Assembly (NCBI RefSeq): GCF_014642675.1
Contig: NZ_BMIS01000009.1
Location: forward strand, 62,001-126,000
Direction: 5' to 3'
Source of the DNA: Nesterenkonia cremea
Lineage (GTDB): Bacteria > Actinomycetota > Actinomycetes > Actinomycetales > Micrococcaceae
Length of the DNA stretch: 64,000 nt
Positions within the stretch are counted from its first letter, which is position 1. Each line of letters starts with the position of its first letter. Positions 47,181-56,441 of the stretch are shown one piece after another. The position numbers were made by a program, and so were the translations under genes. The notes under the pieces are model-generated. The model saw nothing but the letters and a program-made list of their open reading frames with translations, made no database searches and was not told where the DNA came from.

Positions 47181-47788
47181 TCATCCGTCCCGCCGCGGAG
47201 GCCGACGCCGACGCCGCCGCCCGGGTCCTCGCCGGTGCCTTCGGCGATGACCCGCATATCGCCGGACTGCTGCCGCAGGACCGCAGGCAGGACCGTATGG
47301 AGCAGATGTTCCGCTTCGAGGCGCTGAGCAACCTGCGCACCGGCGGTCACGTCTATGTGGCTGTGGACGGCGCCGACGCCGGCGCGGAACCGCTGGGTGT
47401 GGCCTATTGGGGCGCACCCGGTCAGGAGGCCGGCCGCCGCGAGCAGCTCACTGAGGCGGTGGCGATGCGCCGCATCTATGGCCGCCGCTATAAGGATGTG
47501 AAGCGGACCTATCGCGAGGCCGCCCGTCACCGCCCCAAGGCTCCGCACTGGTATCTGAAAGTCCTCGGCACCTCCCCGCAGGCCCGCGGCAGGGGAGTGG
47601 GGTCCGCGCTGATCCGGCACGGGCTCGCTCAGGCCGACCGCGCCGGCGTCGGGGTGTACCTGGAGTCCTCCAAGCCGGAGAACGTTCCGATCTACGCACG
47701 CTACGGCTTCGTGGAGATCAGCGAGATCCCGGCCTACGGGACCTCGCCGATGATCGGGATGTGGCGCCCCGCCGGCCAGCAGGGCTGA
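47150..47788 (+). CDS. GNAT-family N-acetyltransferase
   Basis: 212 aa from the ATG at 47150, overlapping lysE by 31 nt. A GTG at 47177 would give a GTGA overlap with the lysE stop and is equally possible. Acetyl-CoA motif TSPQARGRGVGSALI (about residues 143-157), C-terminal YLESSKPENVPIYARYGF. Acceptor unknown. Probably co-transcribed with the exporter. Confidence 0.88.
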   Translation: MGIDPAASSVIIRPAAEADADAAARVLAGAFGDDPHIAGLLPQDRRQDRMEQMFRFEALSNLRTGGHVYVAVDGADAGAEPLGVAYWGAPGQEAGRREQLTEAVAMRRIYGRRYKDVKRTYREAARHRPKAPHWYLKVLGTSPQARGRGVGSALIRHGLAQADRAGVGVYLESSKPENVPIYARYGFVEISEIPAYGTSPMIGMWRPAGQQG

Positions 47789-47801
47789 GCGGCCCCCAGG
47801 G

Positions 47802-48230
47802 CTAGCTGATCAGCCCGGCCATGCGGCGTCCCACATCCACCAGGGAGACGCGCTTGAGCCCCTCGATCTCCTCCGGGGCGAACCAGGAGACGCCGTCGGT
47901 GGAGCCGTCCTGCTCCACGGTCATCTCACCGCCGGTGATCCGCGCTCGGTAGATGATCCGAAGCGCCTGCATGGGCGTGCCCTGCTTCTCCTCGGAGAGA
48001 CGGCGGTCGCCCGGGATGACCATATTGTCGATCCCCAGCAGCTCCACGACCTCGGCCTCGTAGCCGGTCTCCTCGCGGACCTCGCGGATCACACCGTCGG
48101 CCGGGTCCTCACCGGGGTCGATGCCGCCGCCCGGCAACGTCCATCCGCCGGGGCCCTGGTGCCAATGGGGCAGCAGCATGCGTCCGGCGTCGTCGGTGAT
48201 CACGGCATAGGCGGCGACTCTGAGATCCAC
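47802..48230 (-). CDS. Nudix hydrolase
   Basis: 142 aa from the GTG at 48230. TACAGT lies exactly 6 nt before this GTG (48237-48242), so it is preferred to the longer frame to 48350. Nudix box GGGIDPGEDPADGVIREVRE plus ETGYE. It hydrolyses a nucleoside-diphosphate-type substrate, possibly an oxidised nucleotide; substrate unknown. Confidence 0.9.
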   Translation of the reverse strand: MDLRVAAYAVITDDAGRMLLPHWHQGPGGWTLPGGGIDPGEDPADGVIREVREETGYEAEVVELLGIDNMVIPGDRRLSEEKQGTPMQALRIIYRARITGGEMTVEQDGSTDGVSWFAPEEIEGLKRVSLVDVGRRMAGLIS

Positions 48231-48279
48231 CCGTGCACTGTAACAGGGCGCTCTCCGCACCGTTCCTTCTGTGCCCAGC

Positions 48280-48891
48280 TCAGGGCCGGTGGAAATCTGC
48301 CCGCGCGCGCTCCACCGGCTCGCGGAGGATGCAGTCGTGGACGTGGTCATTGAGCATGCCCATCGACTGCATGAAGGCGAAGGCGGTGGTGGGTCCGAAG
48401 AACTTCCATCCGCGCCTCTTCAGCTCCTTGGCCAGAGCTCCCGACGCCGGTGAGACGGTCAGCGTCTGCGGTTCGGCCAGCTCCTCGGCCGACGGTTCGA
48501 AGCGCCAGAGGAAGCTGGCCAGGGACCCCTCCTGGGCGATGAGCTCCTCGGCCCGCTGAGCATTGTTGATGCAGGCCTCGATCTTGGCGCGGTTGCGCAC
48601 GATGCCGGCATCGGCCAGCAGTCGTCGGACGTCCTCCTCACCGAACCGTGCGACGGCGGCGATCTCGAATCCGGCGAATCCTGCGCGGAAGGCCTCCCGC
48701 TTGTTCAGGATGGTCCGCCAGCTCAACCCGGACTGGAAGGACTCCAAGCAGAGCTTCTCGAACAGCCGCTGATCCTGATCCACCGGGAAGCCCCACTCGG
48801 CGTCGTGATAGCTGGTCAGCTCGGGGGCGCCGGTGCTCCACGGGCAGCGGGGACGGCCGTCGGAGGCGGTGGTCTCAGCGGAGATGGTCAT
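48280..48891 (-). CDS. tag: DNA-3-methyladenine glycosylase I
   Basis: 203 aa from the ATG at 48891, with TAGGCT 7 nt upstream and no ribosome site. RCPWSTGAPELTSYHDAEWG holds the zinc and base-binding residues, GLSWRTILNKREAFRAGFAG follows, and a His-x-His-rich LNDHVHDC lies near the end. It excises 3-methyladenine from alkylated DNA. Confidence 0.95.
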   Translation of the reverse strand: MTISAETTASDGRPRCPWSTGAPELTSYHDAEWGFPVDQDQRLFEKLCLESFQSGLSWRTILNKREAFRAGFAGFEIAAVARFGEEDVRRLLADAGIVRNRAKIEACINNAQRAEELIAQEGSLASFLWRFEPSAEELAEPQTLTVSPASGALAKELKRRGWKFFGPTTAFAFMQSMGMLNDHVHDCILREPVERARADFHRP

Positions 48892-48967
48892 AGCTCTCAG
48901 CCTACGGGGAAGCACCATCGGAGCGGATGAGGTTCTGCTCAGCCGGACCTCTTATGCTGGATGGATC

Positions 48968-49750
48968 ATGAGCCTGCCCAAGACCCCCGACCTCCTGGCT
49001 GCCTCCGTGAAGCAGCCCTACCGTTTTCCGTGGGGTCGGATCTTCGGGGAGCTGGATCAGTACAGCGAGGAGACGCGCTGGCCCGATCATTTCCACCCCA
49101 CCCACGAGCTGCTGTGGGCCCAGGGCGGAGCGATCACCGTGTTGGTCGGCCGCAGGCTCTGGACGGTGGCAGGGTCCCAGGCGCTGTGGATCCCCGCCGG
49201 AACCGTCTACTCCGGCACAGTGCCCGCCGGGGTGACCTCGCGGGCGACCTTCTTCGACCCGGACCACACTCCTGCCCGCACCGAGGAGCCGGCCAGCGTG
49301 GAGGTCACCCCGCTGCTGGGCCAGCTGCTGGAGCATCTGCGCACTGGGGAGCTGGATGAGGGCGAACGTCACCGGGCAGAGGCCGTGGTGATGGACCTGG
49401 TCAGACCGGTCCCGCAGCCGGTCATCCTGCAGATGCCCACCCATGAGCTGATCGCCGGGGCGGCTGAGCAGATCCTGGCCGACCCCGCGGCCTCCCACGG
49501 CCTGGACAGCTGGGCGGACCGGCTGGGCGTGAGCTCCCGGACCCTGACCCGCCTGTACCGCAATGAGACCGGGATGGGATTCCGCGGTTGGGTGACCACC
49601 GCTCGGGTGAAGTGCTCCATCGAATCACTGGCAGAGGGTGCCAGTGTGGCTGAGGCCGGACGCAGCGTGGGCTATGCGACCACCTCCGCCTTCGGCGTCG
49701 CGTTCCGGAGGGTCACCGGCATGACCCCCGGAGAGTTCCGTCACGAGTGA
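48968..49750 (+). CDS. AraC-family transcriptional regulator
   Basis: 260 aa from the ATG at 48968; the open frame back to 48833 lies partly in tag. A cupin-like N-terminal sensor (PTHELLWAQGGAITVLVG) and a C-terminal double helix-turn-helix (LGVSSRTLTRLYRNETGMGF and GYATTSAFGVAFRRVTGMTP). It lies 37 bp before the siderophore ABC ATPase, so it may regulate iron uptake. TATGCT lies 9 nt before the start. Confidence 0.9.
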   Translation: MSLPKTPDLLAASVKQPYRFPWGRIFGELDQYSEETRWPDHFHPTHELLWAQGGAITVLVGRRLWTVAGSQALWIPAGTVYSGTVPAGVTSRATFFDPDHTPARTEEPASVEVTPLLGQLLEHLRTGELDEGERHRAEAVVMDLVRPVPQPVILQMPTHELIAGAAEQILADPAASHGLDSWADRLGVSSRTLTRLYRNETGMGFRGWVTTARVKCSIESLAEGASVAEAGRSVGYATTSAFGVAFRRVTGMTPGEFRHE

Positions 49751-49787
49751 ATGCTCTAATTCAGCGCGACGTTCTACTATGGTCGCC

Positions 49788-50573
49788 ATGACCTACCGCC
49801 TTGCCGCCGAGCGGCTCAGCTCCGGCTACGATGAGCGCGCTGTCCTGGCCGATCTCGACATCGCCATCCCGGACGGCTCCTTCACCGTCATCATGGGCCC
49901 CAACGCCTGCGGCAAATCCACTCTGCTGCGCAGCCTGGCGCGGCTGATCAGACCCAGCGACGGCCAGGTGCTCCTGGATGGCGCCTCCATCTCCGCCATG
50001 CCCACCAAAGAGCTGGCCCGCACAGTGGGGCTGCTGCCGCAGTCGGCCATCGCCCCGGATGGGATCACCGTCTCCGATCTGGTCTCCCGGGGGCGCCACC
50101 CGCATCAGAGCATGTTCAAACGCTGGGGCACTGAGGATGAGGAGGCGGTCCGTCAGGCGCTGGAGGACACCCAGATGACCGAGCTGGCCTCCCGCGAGGT
50201 GGACGCGCTCTCCGGCGGTCAGCGCCAGCGCGCCTGGATCGCCATGGCCCTGGCCCAGCAGACCCCGCTGCTGCTCTTGGACGAGCCCACCACCTATCTG
50301 GACATCTCCCACCAGATCGAAGTCCTGGAGCTCTGCGCCCGGCTGCAGCGCGAGGGGCGCACTCTGGTGGCCGTGCTGCACGACATCAACCAGGTGCTGC
50401 GCTACGCCACCCACATCGTGGCGATGAAGGACGGGCGGATCGCCGCCGAAGGCACCGCTGAGGAAGTCGGGTCCGAGGAGACCATCCGCGAGGTCTTCGG
50501 CGTCGAATCCCGGGTGATCGAGGACCCGGAGACCGGCAAACCGCTGATGATCCCGCGCGCCCCGGTCCTCTGA
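49788..50573 (+). CDS. Ferric-siderophore ABC transporter ATP-binding protein
   Basis: 261 aa from the ATG at 49788, chosen over 49779 because TACTAT (49775-49780) lies 7 nt upstream and overlaps the earlier ATG. FepC/FhuC type: Walker A GPNACGKSTLL, signature [15 protein letters not shown], Walker B LLLLDEPTTYLDISHQIEVL, and HDINQVLRYATH. It powers siderophore import with the permeases at 54179-56370, which lie 3.6 kb away on the other strand. Confidence 0.93.
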   Translation: MTYRLAAERLSSGYDERAVLADLDIAIPDGSFTVIMGPNACGKSTLLRSLARLIRPSDGQVLLDGASISAMPTKELARTVGLLPQSAIAPDGITVSDLVSRGRHPHQSMFKRWGTEDEEAVRQALEDTQMTELASREVDALSGGQRQRAWIAMALAQQTPLLLLDEPTTYLDISHQIEVLELCARLQREGRTLVAVLHDINQVLRYATHIVAMKDGRIAAEGTAEEVGSEETIREVFGVESRVIEDPETGKPLMIPRAPVL

Positions 50574-50598
50574 AGTTCAGGCTCCGGACCGGCCCAGC

Positions 50599-51984
50599 TC
50601 AGCCCCGATGCCGGCCGGCATAGTCGGCCAGGGCCAGCACGGCCCCGCACTGCACGCTGGCCACATCATGGGCCGGGATCGCCTGGGTCTGCCCGGAGGG
50701 GCAGGCCGCGGCCTCCCGCAGCCACTGGGCGAACAGCCCTTCCATCTCATCGGCCAGCCGGCGCAGCGACGCTGAGGCGGTACCGGCCGAGAACTCTGCC
50801 TCCAAAGCCCGCAGGAAGATCCCGCCGAAGCGCAGTCGCAGCATATGCCGCACACCGGGCAGGCCTGTGAGCTCCGAGACCGTGGCGCTGCGGCTGTTCT
50901 CCTCCTGCCCGGCGCGGGCCCGGTGGCTCTCTCCGGAGCGGCGGACCATGGGCAGGAAGCAGCGGCTGGCGCGCAGCATGGGGGTCTCCAGGCTCAGCTC
51001 CGGCTCGGCCTGGGCCAGCATGGCCAGCAGGCGCTCGCCGTCGGCGATGAGCTGGGCTCCCTCCTGCTCCAGCAGGTCGGCGTATCGGTGCTCGCTGAGA
51101 CTGAGGTCGTCGGCGTCGGGATGTCTCTGCAGCGGAAGCTCCGCGATCATCGACAGCGTGCCGTAGCGGCGCGCGTAGCTGGTGGAGGCGTCTCCGGCCG
51201 AGCCCGGGGGAGCAGGGTCCAGGCCCAGGCCCTCCAGCCAGTCGTAGATCTCCTCCACGGTGCCCATGTCGAAGATGCCGGGGGCCAGCTCGGTGAAGTG
51301 GGCGGCCTCGGGCTCGCCGCGGTGCAGCGGGACGCCGAAGCGCTCCGGCAGCTGCTGCAGGGCGGAGCAGAGCTCCGGCATCGGCTCGGAGAGGTAGTAG
51401 TAGGCGCCGCCGGATTCGGCATTGTGCAGCGGGACGTAGAAGTCGGGCCGGGCCAGGTCGATGGCCCGCTGCAGCGCCTGGGTCTCTGGGAGCATCGCGT
51501 CGAAGTGGGCGCGCTTATAGGACAGCGGGAAGGTCCACTCCACCTGCTCGTCGCCGGCGGGGCGGTAGAAGTGGCGGAAATACGTCTCGGCGTCCCCGGG
51601 GTCCTGGAACCAGCCCTCGTTGAGCCGCATGCCGTCGGGGTCGGCGCAGGGGATGATCCGCCAGGTGGTGTCCAGGCGTGCGCGCAGATCGGCGGAGGAG
51701 GCCAGCTGCTGAACCAGGTGCAGGATGGTCACCGATCCGATGGGCTCATTGGGGTGGACCCCTCCGGCCAGCAGCCCGGAGAGCCGGCCCTCGCCCAGGG
51801 TGTAGAGCCACAGGGGTTCGCCCAGCCGGGTGGTGCCGATCCGCTCGGCGGTGATCAGCTCAGGGTGCTCGGCGCGCAGGGACTCCAACCGGTCCTTCAG
51901 CTGGTCGACGGTGGGATAGCCTGTCATCGCAGGTACCGGCTCGACGCCGAACAGGAGCGTCTCCTCTGCCACAGTCTCAGACAC
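50599..51984 (-). CDS. M14-family zinc carboxypeptidase-like protein
   Basis: 461 aa from the GTG at 51984 (TAGTCT 8 nt upstream); the open frame to 52869 crosses other genes and is rejected. Zinc motif GGVHPNEPIG (about residues 69-78), RIIPCADPDGMRLNEGW and PLHNAESGGAYYYLSEP. Cytosolic, no signal peptide. The C-terminal 150 residues form a helical extension of unknown role. Substrate unknown. It converges with the ABC ATPase, 25 bp apart. Confidence 0.87.
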   Translation of the reverse strand: MSETVAEETLLFGVEPVPAMTGYPTVDQLKDRLESLRAEHPELITAERIGTTRLGEPLWLYTLGEGRLSGLLAGGVHPNEPIGSVTILHLVQQLASSADLRARLDTTWRIIPCADPDGMRLNEGWFQDPGDAETYFRHFYRPAGDEQVEWTFPLSYKRAHFDAMLPETQALQRAIDLARPDFYVPLHNAESGGAYYYLSEPMPELCSALQQLPERFGVPLHRGEPEAAHFTELAPGIFDMGTVEEIYDWLEGLGLDPAPPGSAGDASTSYARRYGTLSMIAELPLQRHPDADDLSLSEHRYADLLEQEGAQLIADGERLLAMLAQAEPELSLETPMLRASRCFLPMVRRSGESHRARAGQEENSRSATVSELTGLPGVRHMLRLRFGGIFLRALEAEFSAGTASASLRRLADEMEGLFAQWLREAAACPSGQTQAIPAHDVASVQCGAVLALADYAGRHRG

Positions 51985-52110
51985 AGTGGATGAGACTAGC
52001 ACTGCGACAGGAAGGTCCCATGCGGCATGACCCCGGCTGCGCGCACCGGATCGTGCAGGGCACCTGTCGGGTTCCGTCTGCGGGTCGCTTCTGTCGAAGC
52101 CAAGGAGAAG

Positions 52111-52239
52111 ATGAACCAGGACAAGCCCGCGGAGTCGGTGCGCACCATCCTGAGGAATCTGCGCGGCGAGGGTCCCTATGCCAACCTGGCCCTGACCGAG
52201 AGGATGGAAGGCGTGAACGCCGAGAAGCTGACCGGGTGA
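52111..52239 (+). CDS. Small hypothetical protein (42 aa)
   Basis: AAGGAG at 52102-52107 sits just before the ATG at 52111. The product is hydrophilic (MNQDKPAESVRTILRNLRGE at its start), no membrane segment, no family recognised. Lies 60 bp before the next unknown gene on the same strand. Confidence 0.5.
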   Translation: MNQDKPAESVRTILRNLRGEGPYANLALTERMEGVNAEKLTG

Positions 52240-52299
52240 CCATCCCGCGCCGGAACAGTAGGCGGGGATCGAGCATCTGACGTGAGGCGGAGGTGACCG

Positions 52300-52671
52300 A
52301 TGGAGCTGCAGGAGAGGTTGCACCAGGCATTGCAGGCACGGCTGAACAGGCTCAGGACCAGCCTGCAGGCTGTCCAGGAGAAGATCGACCAGCACCTCTT
52401 CAACTCGGAGCAGGTCACTTGCGCCCAGGACTATGCCCAGGGGCGTGAGGCTGAGGGCGCCGCTCCTGAGACGATCGATGCTGAGCTGCGCGACCGCGGT
52501 CTCCCCAGCCTCCAGAGGCTCGGCCTGTGGACGCTCACCCGCATGGTCGGCTGGTGGTGGCTGCACAACCGGCGCCGCCGCATCCAGCGCCGGATCAGTC
52601 GGATGGACCTGTTGGTGGAGGAGTTGGCACGGCGCGCCTCCCGGGCTGAACTGAGGACGGCCCATGCCTGA
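52300..52671 (+). CDS. Hypothetical protein, coiled coil plus amphipathic helix
   Basis: 123 aa with GGAGGTGA before the ATG. Mostly helical: an N-terminal coiled-coil-like stretch (residues 1-35), then an Arg/Trp-rich segment (GWWWLHNRRRRIQRRISR, about residues 84-101) that might bind membrane or nucleic acid. Its end overlaps the amidohydrolase start by 8 nt, so the two are translationally coupled. No function known. Confidence 0.65.
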   Translation: MELQERLHQALQARLNRLRTSLQAVQEKIDQHLFNSEQVTCAQDYAQGREAEGAAPETIDAELRDRGLPSLQRLGLWTLTRMVGWWWLHNRRRRIQRRISRMDLLVEELARRASRAELRTAHA

Positions 52672-54175
52672 GATCCTGTTGCTGACCGATGCCTCGCTGC
52701 CCCAGCGGCAGGGGCGGTTCGACGTGACCGTGGAGGACGGCGTCGTGCGCTCCATCCTGCCGGCCGGCGACGCCCCGGCCCTGACCCGGGCGGAGATCCG
52801 TGACCTGAGCGGCCGGTTCCTGATCCCCGGACTGTGGGACAACCACGTGCACTTCTCCCAGTGGACCATCCAGCGTCAGCGGCTGGATCTGAGCAGCACG
52901 GGCAGCGCCGCCGAGGTGCTCCAGCTGGTACGTTCTGCTCTGACGGCTCCCGACGCCGGCGGCTCAGCTCCCAGCGCACCCGCACCGCTGGTGGGCTATG
53001 GGTTCCGCGACGGGCTCTGGCCCGATGAGCCCAGCGTGGCCGAGCTCGACGCCACCTCCGGGGGTCACCCGGTGGTGCTGATCAGCGGCGACCTGCACTG
53101 CGGCTGGCTCAACACCGCCGCCTCCCAGCTGCTGCAGGCCCAGCCCGACGACTCCGGCTTGGTCCGGGAGGGCGCCTGGTTCCCCGCCATGGAGCGACTG
53201 CAGGACAGCACTGTGCTGACCACCGCCGACTACCGCGCGGCCGCCGAGGCCGCGGCGCGCAGGGGAGTGGTCGGCGTCGTGGAGTTCGAGAACACCGACA
53301 ACATCACCGCCTGGCCGCAGCGCGTGGCCGAAGGTGTGGATCAGCTGCGCGTGGAAGTCTCCGTCTGGCCGGATAAGCTGCAGGACGCGCTGGCCCGCGG
53401 GGCCACCAGCGGCGACCCGCTGGACCCCAGCGGGCTGGTCACCATGGGTCCGCTGAAGGTGATCGTGGACGGCTCGCTGAACACGCGCACCGCCTGGTGC
53501 TGGGACCCCTACCCGGGGATGGACCCTGCCCATCCGCATGCCTGCGGGATGGAGGCGGTGCCGATCTCCGAGCTGGAGTCCTATATGCGGGCAGCCCGCG
53601 ACGGCGGCCTGGCGGCGGCCATCCACGCCATCGGCGACCGCGCGAACACAGCAGTGCTGGACACCTTCGAGAGCCTCGGTATGGCCGGGGTCATCGAGCA
53701 TGCCCAGCTGCTGCGCGAGTCGGACATCCCGCGGTTCGCCCAGCTGGGCCTGACCGCCAGTGTGCAGCCCGAACATGCCATGGACGACCGCGATGTGGCC
53801 GACCGATTCTGGGAGGGCCGGACGGACCGGGCCTTCGCGCTGAAGACCCTGGAGGAGTCCGGGGCGCAGCTGCGGCTGGGCTCCGACGCGCCGGTGGCGC
53901 CGCTGGACCCGTGGGGCTCCCTGACCGCAGCAGTCACCCGCAGCCGTGACGGACGGGAGTCCTGGCACCCGGAGCAGCGGATCTCCGCGGCCTCGGCCCT
54001 GGCGGCCAGCACCCGCGGCCGCGTGGAGGTCGAGGCCGGAGATGTGGCGGATCTGGCGGTGGTCGACGCAGACCCGCTGGACCCGGCCCTGCTGACCGAC
54101 GGCGGCGCGCAGCTGCGGACCATGCCCGTGGCGGCCACCCTGGTGGGCGGCCGGTTCACCTTCGACGCTCTGTAG
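52664..54175 (+). CDS. Amidohydrolase family protein (YtcJ-like)
   Basis: 503 aa. Metal site DNHVHFSQW (about residues 62-70), the inner HAIGDRAN and the C-terminal LRLGSDAPVAPLDPW of the amidohydrolase-3 group. These hydrolyse C-N bonds in ring or acyl substrates; the substrate is not known. It converges with the permease gene, 3 bp apart. Confidence 0.88.
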   Translation: MPEILLLTDASLPQRQGRFDVTVEDGVVRSILPAGDAPALTRAEIRDLSGRFLIPGLWDNHVHFSQWTIQRQRLDLSSTGSAAEVLQLVRSALTAPDAGGSAPSAPAPLVGYGFRDGLWPDEPSVAELDATSGGHPVVLISGDLHCGWLNTAASQLLQAQPDDSGLVREGAWFPAMERLQDSTVLTTADYRAAAEAAARRGVVGVVEFENTDNITAWPQRVAEGVDQLRVEVSVWPDKLQDALARGATSGDPLDPSGLVTMGPLKVIVDGSLNTRTAWCWDPYPGMDPAHPHACGMEAVPISELESYMRAARDGGLAAAIHAIGDRANTAVLDTFESLGMAGVIEHAQLLRESDIPRFAQLGLTASVQPEHAMDDRDVADRFWEGRTDRAFALKTLEESGAQLRLGSDAPVAPLDPWGSLTAAVTRSRDGRESWHPEQRISAASALAASTRGRVEVEAGDVADLAVVDADPLDPALLTDGGAQLRTMPVAATLVGGRFTFDAL

Positions 54176-54178
54176 AGC

Positions 54179-55273
54179 TCAGCGCTCGCGGCGGCCGTCG
54201 CTGACGAGCAGGAAGCACAGGTAGGCCCCGCCCAGGATCACCGTCACCATGCCCACCGGGATCGGCTGAGCCAGTGCCTGCTGGGCCACCATGTCCGCCC
54301 CGAGCAGCAGGAACGCCCCGGTCAGCGCCGAATGGGTCAGCGGGATGCCGGTGGAGCGGGCCAGCCGGCGAGCGATCTGCGGGGCCGCCAGAGCCACGAA
54401 GGCGATGGGGCCGGCCGTGGCGGTGACCAGCGCGGTCAGCAGCACTCCCACCCCCAGGATCATCAGCCGCGTGGGCTCCACCTTCACTCCGTGGGAGGAG
54501 GCGACGTCGTCGCCCAGCTCCAGCTGCCGCATGGGCCGCACACTGGCCAGGACCAGCGGCAGAGCAGCCAGCACGACGCCGACGGCGGGCAGCACATCGG
54601 ACCAGCTGGTCAGGCTCAGCGAGCCCGCACCCCAGATGGCGGCACTCATGGCCACCTCGGTCTCGGCACGGATCAGGATCCAGGAGTTCACCGCATGCAG
54701 CGCAGCGGTCACGCCGATGCCCACGATGATCAGCCGGTACCCCTGCACGCCCTTCCGATACGCCAACAGGTACACCAGCAGCGCAGTGCCCAGCCCGCCC
54801 AGGATCGCGCCGCCGGTGGTCCCCACGAAGGCTCCGCCGAAGACCACAGTGGCCAGGATGACGCCGGTGTAGGCGCCGGTGGAGAAGCCGATGATGTCCG
54901 GGGAGCCCAGCGGGTTGCGGGTCAGGGTCTGGAACAGCGCCCCGGCCACGGCCAGTGCGGCGCCGAAGACCACGGCCGCGGTGATCCGCGGCAGCCGCCA
55001 CTCCAGCACCACAGTGGAGGAGAAGTCGGGGGAGTCGGAGACCAACGGACCCACCAGCGCACTGAGCACTTCGGCGGGGGAGAGCGGGTAGTCGCCCATG
55101 CCCAGCGCCAGGACCACCAGCGCAGCGGTGGCCGCGGCCAGGGCAGCTCCGACCACCACCGGACGGCTGGTGATCGGCGTGGGCGTATGGTGCGTGGTCA
55201 GCATCGGGGCGGAGGAGCCCGCCCCCGGTGACCGGGTGGCAGAGGATCGGGCGGCAGAGGATCGAGGAGTCAC
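54179..55273 (-). CDS. Ferric-siderophore ABC permease (FecCD family)
   Basis: 364 aa from the GTG at 55273, which overlaps the upstream permease stop (GTGA); the frame to 55441 is inside that gene. About ten helices with FQTLTRNPLGSPDIIGFSTG and AGPIAFVALAAPQIARRLA, the FecCD signatures. A 30-residue Ser/Ala-rich N-terminus is unusual. Pairs with the next permease. Confidence 0.92.
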   Translation of the reverse strand: MTPRSSAARSSATRSPGAGSSAPMLTTHHTPTPITSRPVVVGAALAAATAALVVLALGMGDYPLSPAEVLSALVGPLVSDSPDFSSTVVLEWRLPRITAAVVFGAALAVAGALFQTLTRNPLGSPDIIGFSTGAYTGVILATVVFGGAFVGTTGGAILGGLGTALLVYLLAYRKGVQGYRLIIVGIGVTAALHAVNSWILIRAETEVAMSAAIWGAGSLSLTSWSDVLPAVGVVLAALPLVLASVRPMRQLELGDDVASSHGVKVEPTRLMILGVGVLLTALVTATAGPIAFVALAAPQIARRLARSTGIPLTHSALTGAFLLLGADMVAQQALAQPIPVGMVTVILGGAYLCFLLVSDGRRER

Positions 55274-56370
55274 AGCCGCAGCGCCTTCCGCCGGCGGATC
55301 AGCAGCACCAGCACCGGGGCGCCCACCAGAGCGCTGACCAGGCCCACCGGCATCTCGCCGGGCCAGACCAGCAGGCGGGCCAGCACATCGGCGAAGATCA
55401 TCAGCACCGGTCCGAAGACCAGTGAGAGCCGCAGCACCCAACGCTGATCCGCCCCGGCGATCCAGCGCGCCGCATGTGGGACCATCAGCCCGATGAAGGC
55501 GATGGGACCGGCGATGGCCGCAGCCCCGCCGGCCAGCACGGTGATCGCCAGGATGGCCAGCACCCGGGTCCGCACCAGGGAGACCCCCAACGACGCCGCC
55601 AGCTCATCACCCATGGCCAGGGTGTTCAGCGATGTGCCCAGCGGCAGCGCCACCAGCAGGGCCAGCAGGATCAGCGGCAGCACGGTCAGCGTGATCTCCA
55701 GGCCGCGGCCGGCCAACATTCCGGCCTCCCACACCTGCAGCGCGTTGAAGGTCTGCGGGTCTGATAGCCGCAGCGCCCCGATGATCCCGGAGAGCACGGC
55801 AGAGAGTGCGACGCCGGCCAGCACCAGTCGGATCGGATCGATGCGGCCGGTGCCCATCCCACCGATCAGCGCCACCGCCACAGTGGCGACCAGGGCACCG
55901 AAGAGCGCGAACCAGATGTAGCCGGCCGCACTGGTGATCCCGAAGACGGCGATGGCCATGGCCACCGCGAAGGCGGAGCCGGCCGAGACGCCCAGCAGTC
56001 CGGGCTCGGCCAGCGGATTGCGGGTCAGCGACTGCATGAGCGCACCAGCCACGGCCAGGGCGGCACCCACGACGGCGGCGGCGATGGTCCGCGGCACCCG
56101 CAGCCCCATCACCGCATGATGATCGGAATCGGCGGCCTCCCCGCCGGCGAGGATCTCCAGGACAGCGCCCAGCGGCACCGGCCGACTGCCTACGGCCACA
56201 CTGATCAGCGCCAGGGCGGCCATCAGCACCAGGCCCGCGCAGAGGGCGCCCCAATGGCGCCGCGAGGCGCTGCGCTGGGCTGAACTGCGATGGGCTGAAC
56301 TGCGCTGGGCTGATCCGCGCAGCGTTGAGCTGCGCGGACTGCTCGCGCGGTGGACTGATGGTGCGTTCAT
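55270..56370 (-). CDS. Ferric-siderophore ABC permease (FecCD family)
   Basis: 366 aa. About ten helices with MQSLTRNPLAEPGLLGVSAG and IAGPIAFIGLMVPHAARWIA. The N-terminus is a run of Ser-Ala-Gln-Arg repeats (RSSAHRSSAQRSAS). Divergent from the binding protein, with the iron box in the 71-bp gap. Confidence 0.92.
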   Translation of the reverse strand: MNAPSVHRASSPRSSTLRGSAQRSSAHRSSAQRSASRRHWGALCAGLVLMAALALISVAVGSRPVPLGAVLEILAGGEAADSDHHAVMGLRVPRTIAAAVVGAALAVAGALMQSLTRNPLAEPGLLGVSAGSAFAVAMAIAVFGITSAAGYIWFALFGALVATVAVALIGGMGTGRIDPIRLVLAGVALSAVLSGIIGALRLSDPQTFNALQVWEAGMLAGRGLEITLTVLPLILLALLVALPLGTSLNTLAMGDELAASLGVSLVRTRVLAILAITVLAGGAAAIAGPIAFIGLMVPHAARWIAGADQRWVLRLSLVFGPVLMIFADVLARLLVWPGEMPVGLVSALVGAPVLVLLIRRRKALRL

Positions 56371-56372
56371 GC

Positions 56373-56400
56373 TTGGATTAGTCTAGCCTTACTTGATAGT
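56373..56400. promoter_or_regulatory. Promoter with DtxR/IdeR-like iron box
   Basis: TTAGTCTAGCCTTACTTGA (56378-56396) matches the TTAGGTTAGCCTAACCTAA consensus at 14 of 19 positions. It overlaps TTGGAT (56373-56378) and GATAGT (56395-56400), a 16-nt-spaced promoter for the binding protein, and TAGACT on the other strand for the permeases. Iron-bound repressor would shut off both. Confidence 0.72.
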
Positions 56401-56441
56401 CGCATCTTTCGCTGACGTTTATCTTCCCGAGGAGACCGCCC

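Noticed and set aside
52000..52869. N-terminal extension of the M14 peptidase frame to 52869
   Set aside because: It would cover two plus-strand genes and has no family similarity; the GTG at 51984 gives the expected M14 start.
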